Assembly (NCBI GenBank): GCA_021827205.1
Contig: JAKAWV010000006.1
Location: 22,868-86,867 of the forward strand
Length of the DNA: 64,000 bases
Source: Pseudomonadota bacterium
GTDB taxonomy: Bacteria > Pseudomonadota > Gammaproteobacteria > Xanthomonadales > Rhodanobacteraceae
Direction of reading: 5' to 3'
Below, in pieces: positions 55,278 to 64,000 of the stretch. Numbering within the stretch: the first letter of the stretch is position 1; each line of letters begins with the position of its first letter. The notes under the pieces are model-generated. The model did not search any database. It saw only the letters and a program-made list of their open reading frames with translations, and was not told the origin of the DNA. The position numbers were made by a program, and so were the translations under genes.

Positions 55278-55546
55278 CCGTTGCCGGATGGCGGCGCGGC
55301 TGCCTGCGCGGCGAGCAGTTTCTGCACGGTATCGACCAGACCCTTGACCGATTCGGTGTCGAAATCGGGGTCGCGATCAGGCATGGTGACCTTGAAGCGG
55401 TCCTCGATCTCGAACAGGATCTGCACCGCGTCCAGCGACTGGATTTCGAGATCCTTGAGCGTCGACTCGAGCGTGATCTTGCCGCGGTCGATGTTCGCTT
55501 CCTTGGCGATGATGTCGAAGATGGTGTCGGCGACGTTGTCGCTCAT
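55274..55546 (-). CDS. Acyl carrier protein
   Basis: 90 residues, AGGAG upstream of the ATG. Acidic four-helix ACP with attachment serine in LEIQSLDAVQILFEIED; the usual DSL is QSL here. A tail (AAQAAAPPSGNG) extends beyond the standard 78 residues. It overlaps the ketosynthase (TTGA). The variant motif and pairing suggest a dedicated carrier rather than the main AcpP. Confidence 0.9.
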   Translation of the reverse strand: MSDNVADTIFDIIAKEANIDRGKITLESTLKDLEIQSLDAVQILFEIEDRFKVTMPDRDPDFDTESVKGLVDTVQKLLAAQAAAPPSGNG

Positions 55547-55728
55547 GAGACGAATACTCCTGACCGGGTGCCCGGCGGGTTGCCGGGATTACCCTAAAGC
55601 ATACCGGAGCGCATGGCTTGCGAGCGATTCGAGAGGCTGCGACGGGCGCCGGACAGGACCACCACAAGCAGCATGCAAACCGTGGCAAGGCGCGCGATTC
55701 TAGTACAACGCCGCTTTGCACAACGCCG

Positions 55729-56601
55729 CTAATCGGCACCGACGGCGCGCAAGTGCTGCCGCACCAAAGACGTGTCGGGCTTGGCGTGCGCGTTGCGCAG
55801 CAGGCGCTGGAAGAAATGCGCCGAGCCCTCGATGACACGCTCGCGCTCACCATCCAGGGTGACCATGTGGTAGCTCTCGGGCAGTTCCAGCAATTCGCTG
55901 GGTCCGGCGAGTTCGTCCATCACCAGGTGCGCGTTGCGCAGGCTGGCCACGTCGTCCTCGGTGGCGTGCACCACCAGCGCGGGGGTGTGGATCTGCGGCA
56001 GATGCGCGCGCACATGCCGTGCCAGGCGATACAGCTCGGCCAGCGCGGGCCACGGATTGCCAGGCAGGCCGGCGGCGCTGGAATCGTCGCCAAACATGGC
56101 GCCGACGATGCGATTGCGCATGCGCTCATCGCGCAGGCCATAAGGAAAAACCTCGGTGAAGCGGCGCTTGCGGCCGATACCCAGCGGCACCATCCACGGC
56201 AGCAGGAAGGAGAACTTGGCGATGGTCGGCACCGCCCAGCCGTCGTAGCGGAACGTGGTGCTGTACAGCGCCATGCCGTGCACCGTTTCGGGTTGTTCCA
56301 GCACGTAGTTCAGCGCCAGCAGTGCACCCATCGAAAGCCCGCCGACGAACAGCTTGTCCACCTGCGTGCCCAGCTTGGCGGCAGCTTCGCGCACGCTGGC
56401 GGCCCAGTCGCGCCAACCGGTGGCGAGCAGATCCTCGAAGCTACCGCAGTGCCCGGCCAGTTGCATCGCGTACACCGTGTAGCCGCGGCGGTTGAGGCCC
56501 TTGGCCACGAAACGCATCTCCGCCGGGGTGCCGGTGAGGCCGTGGATGAGCAGAACGCCGTGGCGTCCGCCGGGCAGCAAATAGTCGACTTGTTTGGGCA
56601 T
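55729..56601 (-). CDS. Carboxylesterase/monoacylglycerol-lipase-like alpha/beta hydrolase
   Basis: 290 residues from the ATG giving MPKQVDYLLPGGRHGVLLIH. Oxyanion segment LIHGLTGTPAEMRFVAKGL, nucleophile elbow GGLSMGALLAL, acid in VHATEDDVAS, histidine in ESYHMVTLDGER. This is the Est30/carboxylesterase group acting on short acyl esters or monoglycerides. It lies 180 bp upstream of the ACP gene on the same strand, so a shared lipid role is possible but not shown. Confidence 0.85.
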   Translation of the reverse strand: MPKQVDYLLPGGRHGVLLIHGLTGTPAEMRFVAKGLNRRGYTVYAMQLAGHCGSFEDLLATGWRDWAASVREAAAKLGTQVDKLFVGGLSMGALLALNYVLEQPETVHGMALYSTTFRYDGWAVPTIAKFSFLLPWMVPLGIGRKRRFTEVFPYGLRDERMRNRIVGAMFGDDSSAAGLPGNPWPALAELYRLARHVRAHLPQIHTPALVVHATEDDVASLRNAHLVMDELAGPSELLELPESYHMVTLDGERERVIEGSAHFFQRLLRNAHAKPDTSLVRQHLRAVGAD

Positions 56602-56706
56602 CGGGAGGGAAAGTTTTAGGGTGATCTTGCGGCTACTGTGCCATTGCGACCCTGACTGGAGCCGGGGACGCAATATTACGAAACCGCAAGACTCGATAAG
56701 ACTAGT

Positions 56707-57069
56707 CTATCTGTCGCCGCCTGACTCGGCGCCTGCTTGGCTTGGACTCGCGGTGGTTGCAGGGGTTCCGTGACCCGCGCACGGTGCACCGGCGCAGTCG
56801 CGCGCCGCATGCCCAGCTTGCGCCGGCGCGCCGTGCAGCGCCGTGAGCGCGATCTCGAATCGTGCTGCATCCAGCCACGCCACGAACTCGACGACGAACG
56901 ACAGCAGCCCCAGCCACGGCTTGCGTGCCATCGCGCGCCAGTGCGCCATGCCCTCGCCGCCACCGTGATTGGCGGCAGCCTTGAAGGTGAGCTGACCGCC
57001 AGTGTCGAACACCATCACGGTCAGCCGGGTGATGAAGGAGGCGAGCGTCATGCGGCGCGGCCGATGCAA
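56707..57069 (-). pseudogene. Decayed DMT/EamA-type small transporter
   Basis: The frame starts MHRPRRMTLASFITRLTVMV and continues FDTGGQLTFKAAANHGGGEG and KPWLGLLSFVVEFVAWL, as in small DMT/EamA permease domains. After about residue 75 the hydrophobic pattern disappears and the chain turns into Gly/Ala/Pro-rich sequence without the last membrane helices. Loss by frameshift is likely. It lies beside the M61 peptidase relic, so this stretch appears to be decaying. Confidence 0.45.
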
Positions 57070-57179
57070 CGGGGCGCGCGAGTATGGCGCGCGCCCCGCG
57101 GCGGGTCGAGACTGCGCGGCGCTGCGGCGCCGCGCGCGATTTCAAAAAGCCCGGCACCTGGACGCGCCGCCGCGACAAG

Positions 57180-57730
57180 CGCGCACGAGTAATACCCGGC
57201 CGGATAAAACACCACCTGGTTCCATTCCAGATCGACCAACCTGGACGTGGCCGAAACGCTTTGCCCGAATTCGCCAGCGCTGCCGGGCGAGGGAAACCGG
57301 AACTTCAGCTCGATCCGGCTGACGCCCTGCGGCACATCCGGATGCAGCGCGTACCTGTCGGTCAGATCGCGGCGTCAGGCGATGACGCTGGCCGTTGCCG
57401 GAGATTTCCACGCCGACCACGTTGGCCAGCGGACCGAGGGCGAATGCTCGCCGGGAATCCACTTCGGGCAGTACAGCGTCAGCGCGCGGGCCACACCGGA
57501 ATGGTTTCGCGCACGCGAAAAATCCTGCGTGGCGCGTCGGTCAGGTCGACATGTAGCATCGGTGTGCCGCCGGGACCGGGCGACTGCGCGAGTCCGGGAT
57601 AAGGCTGCACCGGGCCGGCATACTCGGTGCCCACGTCGGCCGGGGTTTGCGTTCGCGCGTGGACCGCCAGCGGCAGACTGGCGCCCAGCAGCACGGCGAC
57701 AAGGATCTTTTGCAAGGACAAACGATTCAT
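57180..57730 (-). pseudogene. Frameshifted N-terminal part of an M61 glycyl aminopeptidase
   Basis: A signal peptide (MNRLSLQKILVAVLLGASLP) starts at 57730 and leads to MLHVDLTDAPRRIFRVRETI. The homologous text then moves between frames: LTLYCPKWIPGEHSP, GPLANVVGVEISGNGQR, and DLTDRYALHPDVPQGVSRIE with WNQVVFYPAGYYS. Together they spell the first domain of a PDZ-containing M61 peptidase, broken at least twice. The catalytic HExxH domain is absent. The gene is dead. Confidence 0.75.
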
Positions 57731-57872
57731 GGACAAGACTCCCGTGGCCAAGACCCATGCTCATGTTGCGCGACGTGGATCACGTTCGGGCGCAAGCCGG
57801 CGTCAACGATTGCAACGCAAGCAGGTCGCGGCCCGCAACTTGCTGCAATGGCCTCATTGCTGATTGCCGGGC

Positions 57873-58970
57873 GTGTCCCACGTCGTGAAAACCCGTCCTC
57901 TCCCCTCGCCGCCGCGCCAGCCTTCCTGGAGGGCTTTCGATGCGAATGCCTTGGATCAAGCGCTCGAACGCCGCCTTGGCCCGGTGGTGCGCGCGCTGCT
58001 GTGGACCGCGGTAGGCGGCTATCTCAGTTTCGTGCTGGGCGGACAGATGACCGGAACCTCGGCGGCGCCGCTATGGCTGCGCCTGGCGCCTGTCGTTCCA
58101 TTGACCCTACTGGCGCTGCTCGGTTTGCTGCATCGTGCGCCGCGACATTACGGCGCGCTGGGTCTGGCCGCGCTGGCGTGGCTGGAACTGGGGATTTTCC
58201 TCAATGGCTATGCGCGGCCCGAAGGGTTGAGCTGGATTCTGCCGGCGTACACGCTGCTGCCGATCGCGGCCAGTCCGATCTGGCTCAAACGCCGCCATTT
58301 TGTCGCCGCCGCCGTGATCTGCACCCTGCTCGGGCCGCTGCCGCTGTTGTGGCTGGAGCCACCCGGGCCGTGGCAGATGTTCCAGTATGCCGATTACATG
58401 GTGATCGCCGTCGTCGTGGCCGCGGTGCTCAATGGTTATCAGGTGCGTCTGATTCGCCAGCACCTGGAATTGGAGGAACGCTTGCGTCTGCGCGCCGATG
58501 TCGACGAACTGACCGGTGTGGCCACGCGTGCGCGTTTTCTGGAGCAGGCGCGCAGCCTGCTGGTCAAGGCCATCGACAGCGGCACGTCGCTGTCAGTGCT
58601 GTACATGGACGCCGATCACTTCAAACAGCTCAACGACAATCACGGCCACGCCGCCGGTGACGTGGCGCTGGCCGGCATGGGTCGCATCCTGCGCGAGCAC
58701 CTGCGCGGTCATGATCTGGTCGGGCGCATCGGTGGCGAGGAATTCGCGGTGCTGCTGCCCGGGCTCGATGCCGAAGCCGCGCGCGCCACGGCCGAGCGTC
58801 TACGCCGCGCGGTCACGCTGCAGCGCAGTGCCGGTCAGGCGCTGAGCATCAGCATCGGCGTCGCCGTGCATGGCGAGGAAACCGCTCTGGAGCCGCTGCT
58901 GGCGCGTGCTGATCAAGCCCTTGCCGCGGCGAAGCGCGGCGGGCGCAATCGCGTCGAGGTGGCCGGCTGA
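57873..58970 (+). CDS. Membrane diguanylate cyclase
   Basis: About 365 residues; start uncertain between GTG at 57873, GTG at 57885 and TTG at 57864. Five or six membrane helices (about 45-195) precede a GGDEF domain with DELTGVATRARFLEQA, LYMDADHFKQLND, and the active site GRIGGEEFAVLLPG (GGEEF). It should make cyclic di-GMP. The membrane part is a MASE-like sensor without recognised ligand. It is the second GGDEF protein in the window, after the PAS-rich one. Confidence 0.88.
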   Translation: MSHVVKTRPLPSPPRQPSWRAFDANALDQALERRLGPVVRALLWTAVGGYLSFVLGGQMTGTSAAPLWLRLAPVVPLTLLALLGLLHRAPRHYGALGLAALAWLELGIFLNGYARPEGLSWILPAYTLLPIAASPIWLKRRHFVAAAVICTLLGPLPLLWLEPPGPWQMFQYADYMVIAVVVAAVLNGYQVRLIRQHLELEERLRLRADVDELTGVATRARFLEQARSLLVKAIDSGTSLSVLYMDADHFKQLNDNHGHAAGDVALAGMGRILREHLRGHDLVGRIGGEEFAVLLPGLDAEAARATAERLRRAVTLQRSAGQALSISIGVAVHGEETALEPLLARADQALAAAKRGGRNRVEVAG

Positions 58971-58984
58971 GCACAACAGCCCGG

Positions 58985-59109
58985 TCCGCCAAGAACGCCA
59001 AGAACGCCAAGAACGCGAAGGATTGATTGGATATTCGCGCGGGCCGCCGCGTGCGCCGAGCGTCTGCTGCGTTCCGGATTCCCTTCGCGATCTTCGCATT
59101 TTTGGCGGA
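58985..59109. repeat. Inverted-repeat element with CCAAGAACG tandem units
   Basis: TCCGCCAAGAA (58985-58995) and TTTTTGGCGGA (59099-59109) are inverted with one mismatch. The left end holds three 9-bp units CCAAGAACG. The layout is that of extragenic elements repeated in xanthomonad-type genomes. It separates the convergent cyclase and permease genes and may help stop transcription from both sides. Confidence 0.65.
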
Positions 59110-59118
59110 CAAGAAAGG

Positions 59119-60639
59119 TTATGGTTCGTCCGCCGTGCCGCGCGCCAGCACGCTGCGCTTGATGCCGTAGCCGAAGTAGATCCACAGCCCCAGCGCCATC
59201 CACACGATGAAGCGCCAGTAGGTCACCGCATGCAAGCCCCAGATCAGCGCGATCGAGAAGAGAATGCCGATCAGTGGCACCCACGGCACCCATGGCGTGC
59301 GGAAGCGGCGCGGCAGATCGGGTTGGCGCACGCGCAACACGATGATCGAGGCGCAGATCACGATGAAGGCACTGAGCGTGCCGATGTTGACCATTTCGGC
59401 CAGCTCGCCGATCGGCAGCAGTCCGGCCAGCAGCGCCGTGGCCACGCCCAGGATCAGCGTCGGTCGGTAGGGCGTGCGCCAGCGCGGATGCGGGCGCGCG
59501 AACCAGCCCGGCAGCAGTCCGTCGCGCGCCAGCGCGAACCAGATGCGCGCCGCCGCCAGCATGAAGGCGAACAACACGCTGGTGATGCCGGCCACCGCCG
59601 CCACCGAAATCGCCACCATCACCCAGTGCGCGCCCACCGCCGCGAAGGCGCTGGCCACGGGCGCATTACTGTTGAGTTCCGGGTACGGCACCATGCCGGT
59701 CAGCACCAGCGAGATCGCCAGGTACAGCGCCATCGAGATGCCCAGCGACAGCAGTACCGCGCGCGGCAGATCGCGCTGCGGATCGCGCGATTCCTCCGCG
59801 GCGGTGGTCAGCGTGTCGTAGCCGAACACCGCGAAAAATACCACGCTGGCCGCGGCCAGCACGCCCTGCCAGCCGAAATGTCCGACGCCATCGATCACCA
59901 CGCGCGGCGGCACGAACGGATGCCAGTTGGCCGGGTTCACGTAGTACACGCCGGCGACGATCACCAGCGCCACGCCGATCACCTTGATCGCCACCACCGT
60001 GGTGTTGAAGCGCGCACCCCATTCGGTGCCGATGGTCAGCAGACCAGCGATGCCCAGCGACACGGCCGCGGCGATCACATTGAACACGTGTCCGCCGGTC
60101 GGCCGTGGCGCCGGATGATCGATGGTGAAACCCACCCACATCGCCGCGCGATCCCAGTAATACGCCAACGCGTCACTGCTGATGGCGCCCTGCGCCCAGT
60201 CCGGCAGATGCACGCCGGCCGCGCCCAGCAGCGCCTGCACGTAGCCGGACCAGCCGATCGCCACCACGGCCACGATCAGCGCGTACTCCAGCAGCAGATC
60301 CCAGCCGATGACCCACGCGGCGAACTCGCCCAGCACCGCGTAGCCATAGGTATAGGCGCTGCCGGTCACCGGGATCAGTCCGGCGAACTCGGCGTAGCAC
60401 AGCGCCGCCGCCGCGCTGGCGACGCCGGCGATCAGAAACGAGATGAATACCGCCGGCCCGGCGTTGACCGCGGCCTGCTGTCCGGCCAGCACGAAGATGC
60501 CCACGCCGATGATGCCGCCGATGCCGATCGCGGTGAGCTGCCAGATGCCCAGCACGCGGCGCAGATCGCGCCGCGCCCCGGCCTCCTGCTGCAACTGCGC
60601 GATGCTCTTGTGGCGGGTGAGGGCTTGGCTCCAGCGCAT
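59119..60639 (-). CDS. APC superfamily amino acid permease
   Basis: 506 residues with 12 or more membrane helices. The N-terminal GIGGIIGVGIFVLAGQQAAV is the substrate-binding loop of helix 1, and FGYDTLTTAAEESRDPQRDL the conserved loop of helix 6-7; the C-terminus is that of the YfnA/CAT (cationic amino acid transporter-like) group. It exchanges or imports amino acids. It is read away from the LuxR-type regulator, whose start is 139 bp away, so that regulator could control it. Confidence 0.9.
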   Translation of the reverse strand: MRWSQALTRHKSIAQLQQEAGARRDLRRVLGIWQLTAIGIGGIIGVGIFVLAGQQAAVNAGPAVFISFLIAGVASAAAALCYAEFAGLIPVTGSAYTYGYAVLGEFAAWVIGWDLLLEYALIVAVVAIGWSGYVQALLGAAGVHLPDWAQGAISSDALAYYWDRAAMWVGFTIDHPAPRPTGGHVFNVIAAAVSLGIAGLLTIGTEWGARFNTTVVAIKVIGVALVIVAGVYYVNPANWHPFVPPRVVIDGVGHFGWQGVLAAASVVFFAVFGYDTLTTAAEESRDPQRDLPRAVLLSLGISMALYLAISLVLTGMVPYPELNSNAPVASAFAAVGAHWVMVAISVAAVAGITSVLFAFMLAAARIWFALARDGLLPGWFARPHPRWRTPYRPTLILGVATALLAGLLPIGELAEMVNIGTLSAFIVICASIIVLRVRQPDLPRRFRTPWVPWVPLIGILFSIALIWGLHAVTYWRFIVWMALGLWIYFGYGIKRSVLARGTADEP

Positions 60640-60778
60640 GGCGACTCCTGATGCTGTTGCGTGCCTGATACACGCGCAAGGCGGCGATGCTAACAGGCGT
60701 CGCCGCGAGAGGGGGTGGCGTTAAGCTCGCCAGCTCTTGCTTGTCCAGGGTGGGCACGCATGCACGGAGCCCGCCGTG

Positions 60779-63457
60779 ATGCTGCTGGAACGCGATGACT
60801 CATTGCGTGCGCTGGCTGAGCAGGCCGCGCGTGCCGCGCGCGGCAATGGCGGCACGGTGCTGCTGGCCGGGGAGGCGGGCATCGGCAAAACCACGCTGCT
60901 GCGGGCTTTTGCTGCGCAACAAGTCGCCCCGTGTCGCATGTTCTGGGGCTGCTGCGAGCCATTGTCCACGGCGCGTCCGCTGGGGCCGCTGCAGGACATG
61001 GCGGCGCTGCTGGACGATGAACTGGCGGCGCTGCTCGATGCCGGCGCGCCGCCGCCACGCATCTTCGCCAGGGTGCTGGACAGCCTGCAGCACGCGTCGA
61101 CGCCGAGCGTGCTGATCTTCGAGGATGTGCACTGGGCAGACCACGCCACCCTCGATCTGATCCGCTATCTGGGGCGGCGTCTGCCAGCGCTGTCGACGCT
61201 GCTGATTTTGAGCCTGCGCAGCGACGAAGTGGCGCCCGATCACCCCTTGGCGCATCTGCCCGGTGATCTGCCCGCGGCCGCGCTGTCGCACATCAAGCTG
61301 GCGCCGCTGTCCGCCGCCGCGGTCGCCATGTTGGCGCAGCGGGTTGGTCGCGATGGCGACGCGTTGTATCGCGTCACCGCCGGCAATCCGTTCTTCGTGA
61401 CCGAAATGCTGGCGGAGTCAGGCGTTGCGGGCGCGGATCTGCCGGTCACCGTGCGCGATGCGGTGTGGGCGCGGCTGGCGCGATTGGATGGTAGCGAATG
61501 TGCGTTGCTCGAGTTGCTCAGCGTGATCCCCGGATGGGTCGAGGCGGGGTTGTGGCGCGCGCTGGACCCGACGGAGATCGACGCGCTCGATCGCTGCCTG
61601 GCGCGCGGCATCCTGCAGCGCGGCGCCGATGATGCAATCGCGTATCGCCACGAAATGGCGCGCCTGGCGGTACTGGAGCGTCTGGGGTCAATGCGGCGAC
61701 AGGTATTGCATGCGCGCATCGTCACGCTGCTGGAGTCGCGCGTCGGTGGTGACGTGCCGCTGGCGCGGCTGGTGCATCACGCGGCGGCGGCTGGCGATAT
61801 CGCGCGCGTGCTGCATCTGGCACCGCGCGCCGCGATCGAGGCCGCGCGCCTGGGTGCGCACCACGAGGCCGCGCAGCAGCTCGGACTGGCGCTGCGGTAC
61901 GTGCGCCAGGCCAGTGCGGAGCAAGCGGCGCAGCTCTATCAGGACTGGGCGATCGAGACTGCGTTTGCGCTGAGAGTTGATGATGAGGTGTTGCAGGCGC
62001 ATAGGCATGCGATCACGATTTTTCGGCGTATCAGCCGGATGGATGCGGTGTCGATCAATTTGCAACGGTTGGCCCGCGTACATTGGTACCGCGGTGAAGC
62101 GGATGAAGCGCGGCGTTGTGCGGATGAGGCAATCGAGGCCGTGACGGATCTATCCGAGGATCCGATCAAAGCCATGGCATTGGCTGTGCGCGCGCAGCTG
62201 CATCTGCTGCAGGAGGAATTCGCTGAGGCCATGACGCTGGCCGAGCGCGCGCTGGCATGTGCGCCGCGTGATGGCACACTCACGGCCCGCGTGCATGCCC
62301 TCATCACCCTGGACACCGCGGCGCTGCAGAGTGGGTGCAATGCCCCAGACGCCTGCACGCAGCTCGAGCAGACTCTGCAACTGGCCTTGCGACACGATTT
62401 GCATGAACATGCCGTGCGCGCCTACGGCAACCTAGCCGAACACGCGCTCGCCACACGTCAACTCGAGCGTGCCGGGCGGATTCTGCAGGCCGCACTCGGC
62501 TACGGGCGTCGAATCGAGGCCGGTACCTGGATGCACTACCAGACTGGGCTGCTGGCACAGGTGCGTGCGGCCCAGGGCCGCTATGACGAGGCGCAGTCGC
62601 TGGCACGCAGCGTTTTGCATCAATCCGTTCCCGGCCTTGCCGCGGCGTTGCCGGCCCATCTGGCGATGGCTCGTGTTGCCTCCCGCACCAACACTGTGGA
62701 GGCGATCGCAGATCTCAGCAGGCTGCTGGCACGGCTCGATCAGGTCTATTCGCCACCGCGCCTGCAGGCGCTGCTGCACTTGGTGTTGTTGGAAGCCGCA
62801 TGGCTGAATGGCGATCGGGATCTCGCGCGGCAGCAGGCCGAGCGGTTGCAGAGCGCGAAAACTTTGTTTTACAACCCGTGGAATCAAGGCGAGATCGCGG
62901 CCTGGTGCCGGCGTCTTGAAATATCCGCCCAGGTGGGCGACGTGGACACGCTGCCCGAACCATGGGCGATGGAGCTGCGTGGTGATGGCGTGGCGGCTGC
63001 CGATGCTTGGCTGGAACTCGGCATGCCGGCGGAAGCGGCTCTGGCCATGCTACAGGTCCGCGGCAGCGGCAGTGCTGAGGCCCTGAGGCGCGCGGTGCAG
63101 ATTGCCGACTCCATCGATGCCGCTGCAATCGGTCGCCGCGGCCGCGCGCTGGCGCACGAACTGGGCGTGGCGAGCGCATTGCCGCGTCCGTGCCGCGGAC
63201 ACTACGGTGTCGCGCGTTCGCACCCGCTGGGACTGACCGCGCGCGAACTGCAAGTGTTGCGCCTGCTGGCAGAAGGCCATGGCAGCGCCGCTATTTCCCG
63301 ACACCTGTCGCGCTCGCCGCGCACCATCGAGCACCACATCGCCAGCGTCTATGCCAAGCTCGGCCTGAGCAATCGCATCGACCTGCTGTTGAAGTTGCGC
63401 GATGAACCGTGGTTGCTGCAGCCGGAGCAGGCCGCCGGTAGCTTCGCTCCATCGTGA
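60779..63457 (+). CDS. Large ATP-binding LuxR family (LAL/MalT-type) regulator
   Basis: 892 residues from ATG (MLLERDDSLRALAEQAA); a TTG farther upstream is less likely. Walker A GEAGIGKTTLL (near 40), Walker B VLIFEDVHWADHA, a TPR-like helical middle (about 330-800), and a C-terminal LuxR helix-turn-helix: LTARELQVLRLLAEGHGSAA, SRSPRTIEHHIASVYAKL. Such proteins sense a metabolite through the helical part and bind DNA after ATP-driven assembly. The divergent APC permease is the obvious target candidate. Confidence 0.9.
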   Translation: MLLERDDSLRALAEQAARAARGNGGTVLLAGEAGIGKTTLLRAFAAQQVAPCRMFWGCCEPLSTARPLGPLQDMAALLDDELAALLDAGAPPPRIFARVLDSLQHASTPSVLIFEDVHWADHATLDLIRYLGRRLPALSTLLILSLRSDEVAPDHPLAHLPGDLPAAALSHIKLAPLSAAAVAMLAQRVGRDGDALYRVTAGNPFFVTEMLAESGVAGADLPVTVRDAVWARLARLDGSECALLELLSVIPGWVEAGLWRALDPTEIDALDRCLARGILQRGADDAIAYRHEMARLAVLERLGSMRRQVLHARIVTLLESRVGGDVPLARLVHHAAAAGDIARVLHLAPRAAIEAARLGAHHEAAQQLGLALRYVRQASAEQAAQLYQDWAIETAFALRVDDEVLQAHRHAITIFRRISRMDAVSINLQRLARVHWYRGEADEARRCADEAIEAVTDLSEDPIKAMALAVRAQLHLLQEEFAEAMTLAERALACAPRDGTLTARVHALITLDTAALQSGCNAPDACTQLEQTLQLALRHDLHEHAVRAYGNLAEHALATRQLERAGRILQAALGYGRRIEAGTWMHYQTGLLAQVRAAQGRYDEAQSLARSVLHQSVPGLAAALPAHLAMARVASRTNTVEAIADLSRLLARLDQVYSPPRLQALLHLVLLEAAWLNGDRDLARQQAERLQSAKTLFYNPWNQGEIAAWCRRLEISAQVGDVDTLPEPWAMELRGDGVAAADAWLELGMPAEAALAMLQVRGSGSAEALRRAVQIADSIDAAAIGRRGRALAHELGVASALPRPCRGHYGVARSHPLGLTARELQVLRLLAEGHGSAAISRHLSRSPRTIEHHIASVYAKLGLSNRIDLLLKLRDEPWLLQPEQAAGSFAPS

Positions 63458-63609
63458 CTTCGCGCGTGATGCGCGCGCCGCTGGCCGATGCGCACGCGGC
63501 CGCCGATCACCTCAGTCAAGCGCAATCGGCGACCTGTGGCGCGTGCAGCCATGCGCCGTGTCGCCGCCGCTGCACGCCACACCCCGCGGTTCAAGCTGCC
63601 CTGCGGTGG

Positions 63610-64000
63610 TCAATCGATGTCGACACGGTTGCCGATCGCGCTGCCGCAAAATTCGGCGCGCAGGCTGCCATCGGCGTTGAGCATGCGGGCGTAGACGGTG
63701 GTGGTGTACTGCCTCGCCTGGGCATTGAGCTGGATGGTGTTGCGCACGTCCTGGATGCCGTCGTAGGCCCCGCTGCCGGGCAGGAAACGGAAGAACTGCA
63801 TGCGCGACCGGTAGCGCCCGTAACCCGAGTACTGCCAGATGCCCTGGCCGGGGCTGCGGATTGTTGCGGCATGATCGTTGGTGTCGCTCATGGTGCCGCC
63901 GAGATGGAAGCTGTTGAATGCCGTGAAGGTGTTTTGCGGTCCGCCCTGGCAGGGCCCGATCGTGACTGCCACCGTCCACATGCCGACGATGCGGTTGGCG
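63610..64000 (-). CDS. Unidentified protein, 3' part, cut by the right edge
   Basis: The frame is open from the edge (ANRIVGMWTVAVTIGPCQGG) to a TGA at 63610, 129 residues. An ATG at 63981 exists but homology-like sequence continues upstream of it, so the true start is outside. NTFTAFNSFHLGGTMSDTND and MQFFRFLPGSGAYDGIQDVR suggest a small beta-barrel, lipocalin-like, of the kind that begins with IVGTW. No function is assigned. 63458-63609 holds no gene. Confidence 0.6.
   Translation of the reverse strand, partial: ANRIVGMWTVAVTIGPCQGGPQNTFTAFNSFHLGGTMSDTNDHAATIRSPGQGIWQYSGYGRYRSRMQFFRFLPGSGAYDGIQDVRNTIQLNAQARQYTTTVYARMLNADGSLRAEFCGSAIGNRVDID

Overview
The window is a GC-rich chromosomal stretch from a gammaproteobacterium. 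The gene set fits the Xanthomonadales/Lysobacterales, probably a Rhodanobacteraceae-like genus: plant-type GshA, long QueF, bioBFHC, ZapE next to a cytochrome c5, and a large TonB receptor. This placement is inferred from gene content and base composition, not from a marker gene.

Left part (1-13.4 kb). After the 3' end of a secreted sortilin/BNR-propeller protein comes a defence and mobile-DNA island. It holds the tail of a lost SNF2-type helicase and then a tight same-strand run: DUF2130 coiled-coil protein with a nuclease-like motif, a Septu-type ATPase/HNH pair (PtuA/PtuB-like), a type III methyltransferase (Mod), a decayed RhuM gene, a Fic protein, and the type III restriction subunit (Res). 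A 62-aa gene lies tail to tail with fic and starts back to back with res. It carries the Fic-inhibitor motif (S/T)xxxE(G/N), so a Septu-like pair and a Fic toxin/antitoxin pair sit inside one type III restriction locus. Scrambled IS21-family remnants, an uncharacterised three-gene cassette with a likely ribbon-helix-helix protein, and tRNA-Arg(CCG) close the island.

Middle part (13.8-34 kb). Housekeeping genes (cytochrome c5, hydrolase, zapE, DUF2784) lead to a cobalamin riboswitch in front of class Ia ribonucleotide reductase nrdAB. Next is a long carbon operon, mostly with ATGA/GTGA stop-start overlaps: transketolase, transaldolase, a phosphoglucose isomerase fused to a ROK/polyphosphate-glucokinase-like kinase, 6-phosphogluconate dehydrogenase, glucose-6-phosphate dehydrogenase, GH15 glucoamylase, GT4 glycogen-synthase-like transferase and GH57 amylase. 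Together these could build and break an alpha-glucan, phosphorylate the released glucose and send it into glycolysis or the pentose phosphate pathway. No 6-phosphogluconolactonase gene is present.

Right part (34-64 kb). A 1192-aa PAS/GGDEF/EAL protein, queF, cytochrome b561, a DUF5362-like protein, the bioB-bioF-bioH-bioC operon, comF, an AbrB/Doc-type toxin-antitoxin pair, an FkbM-like methyltransferase, ubiA, RNase T2, a TonB-dependent receptor, a LOG-family protein, gshA, a ketosynthase/ACP pair, an esterase, two decayed genes (DMT transporter and M61 peptidase), a membrane GGDEF cyclase, an APC amino-acid permease, an ATPase-LuxR regulator, and an unidentified protein cut by the right edge. 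Palindromic or tandem repeat elements occur at about 7.5, 47.4, 51.7 and 59.0 kb.
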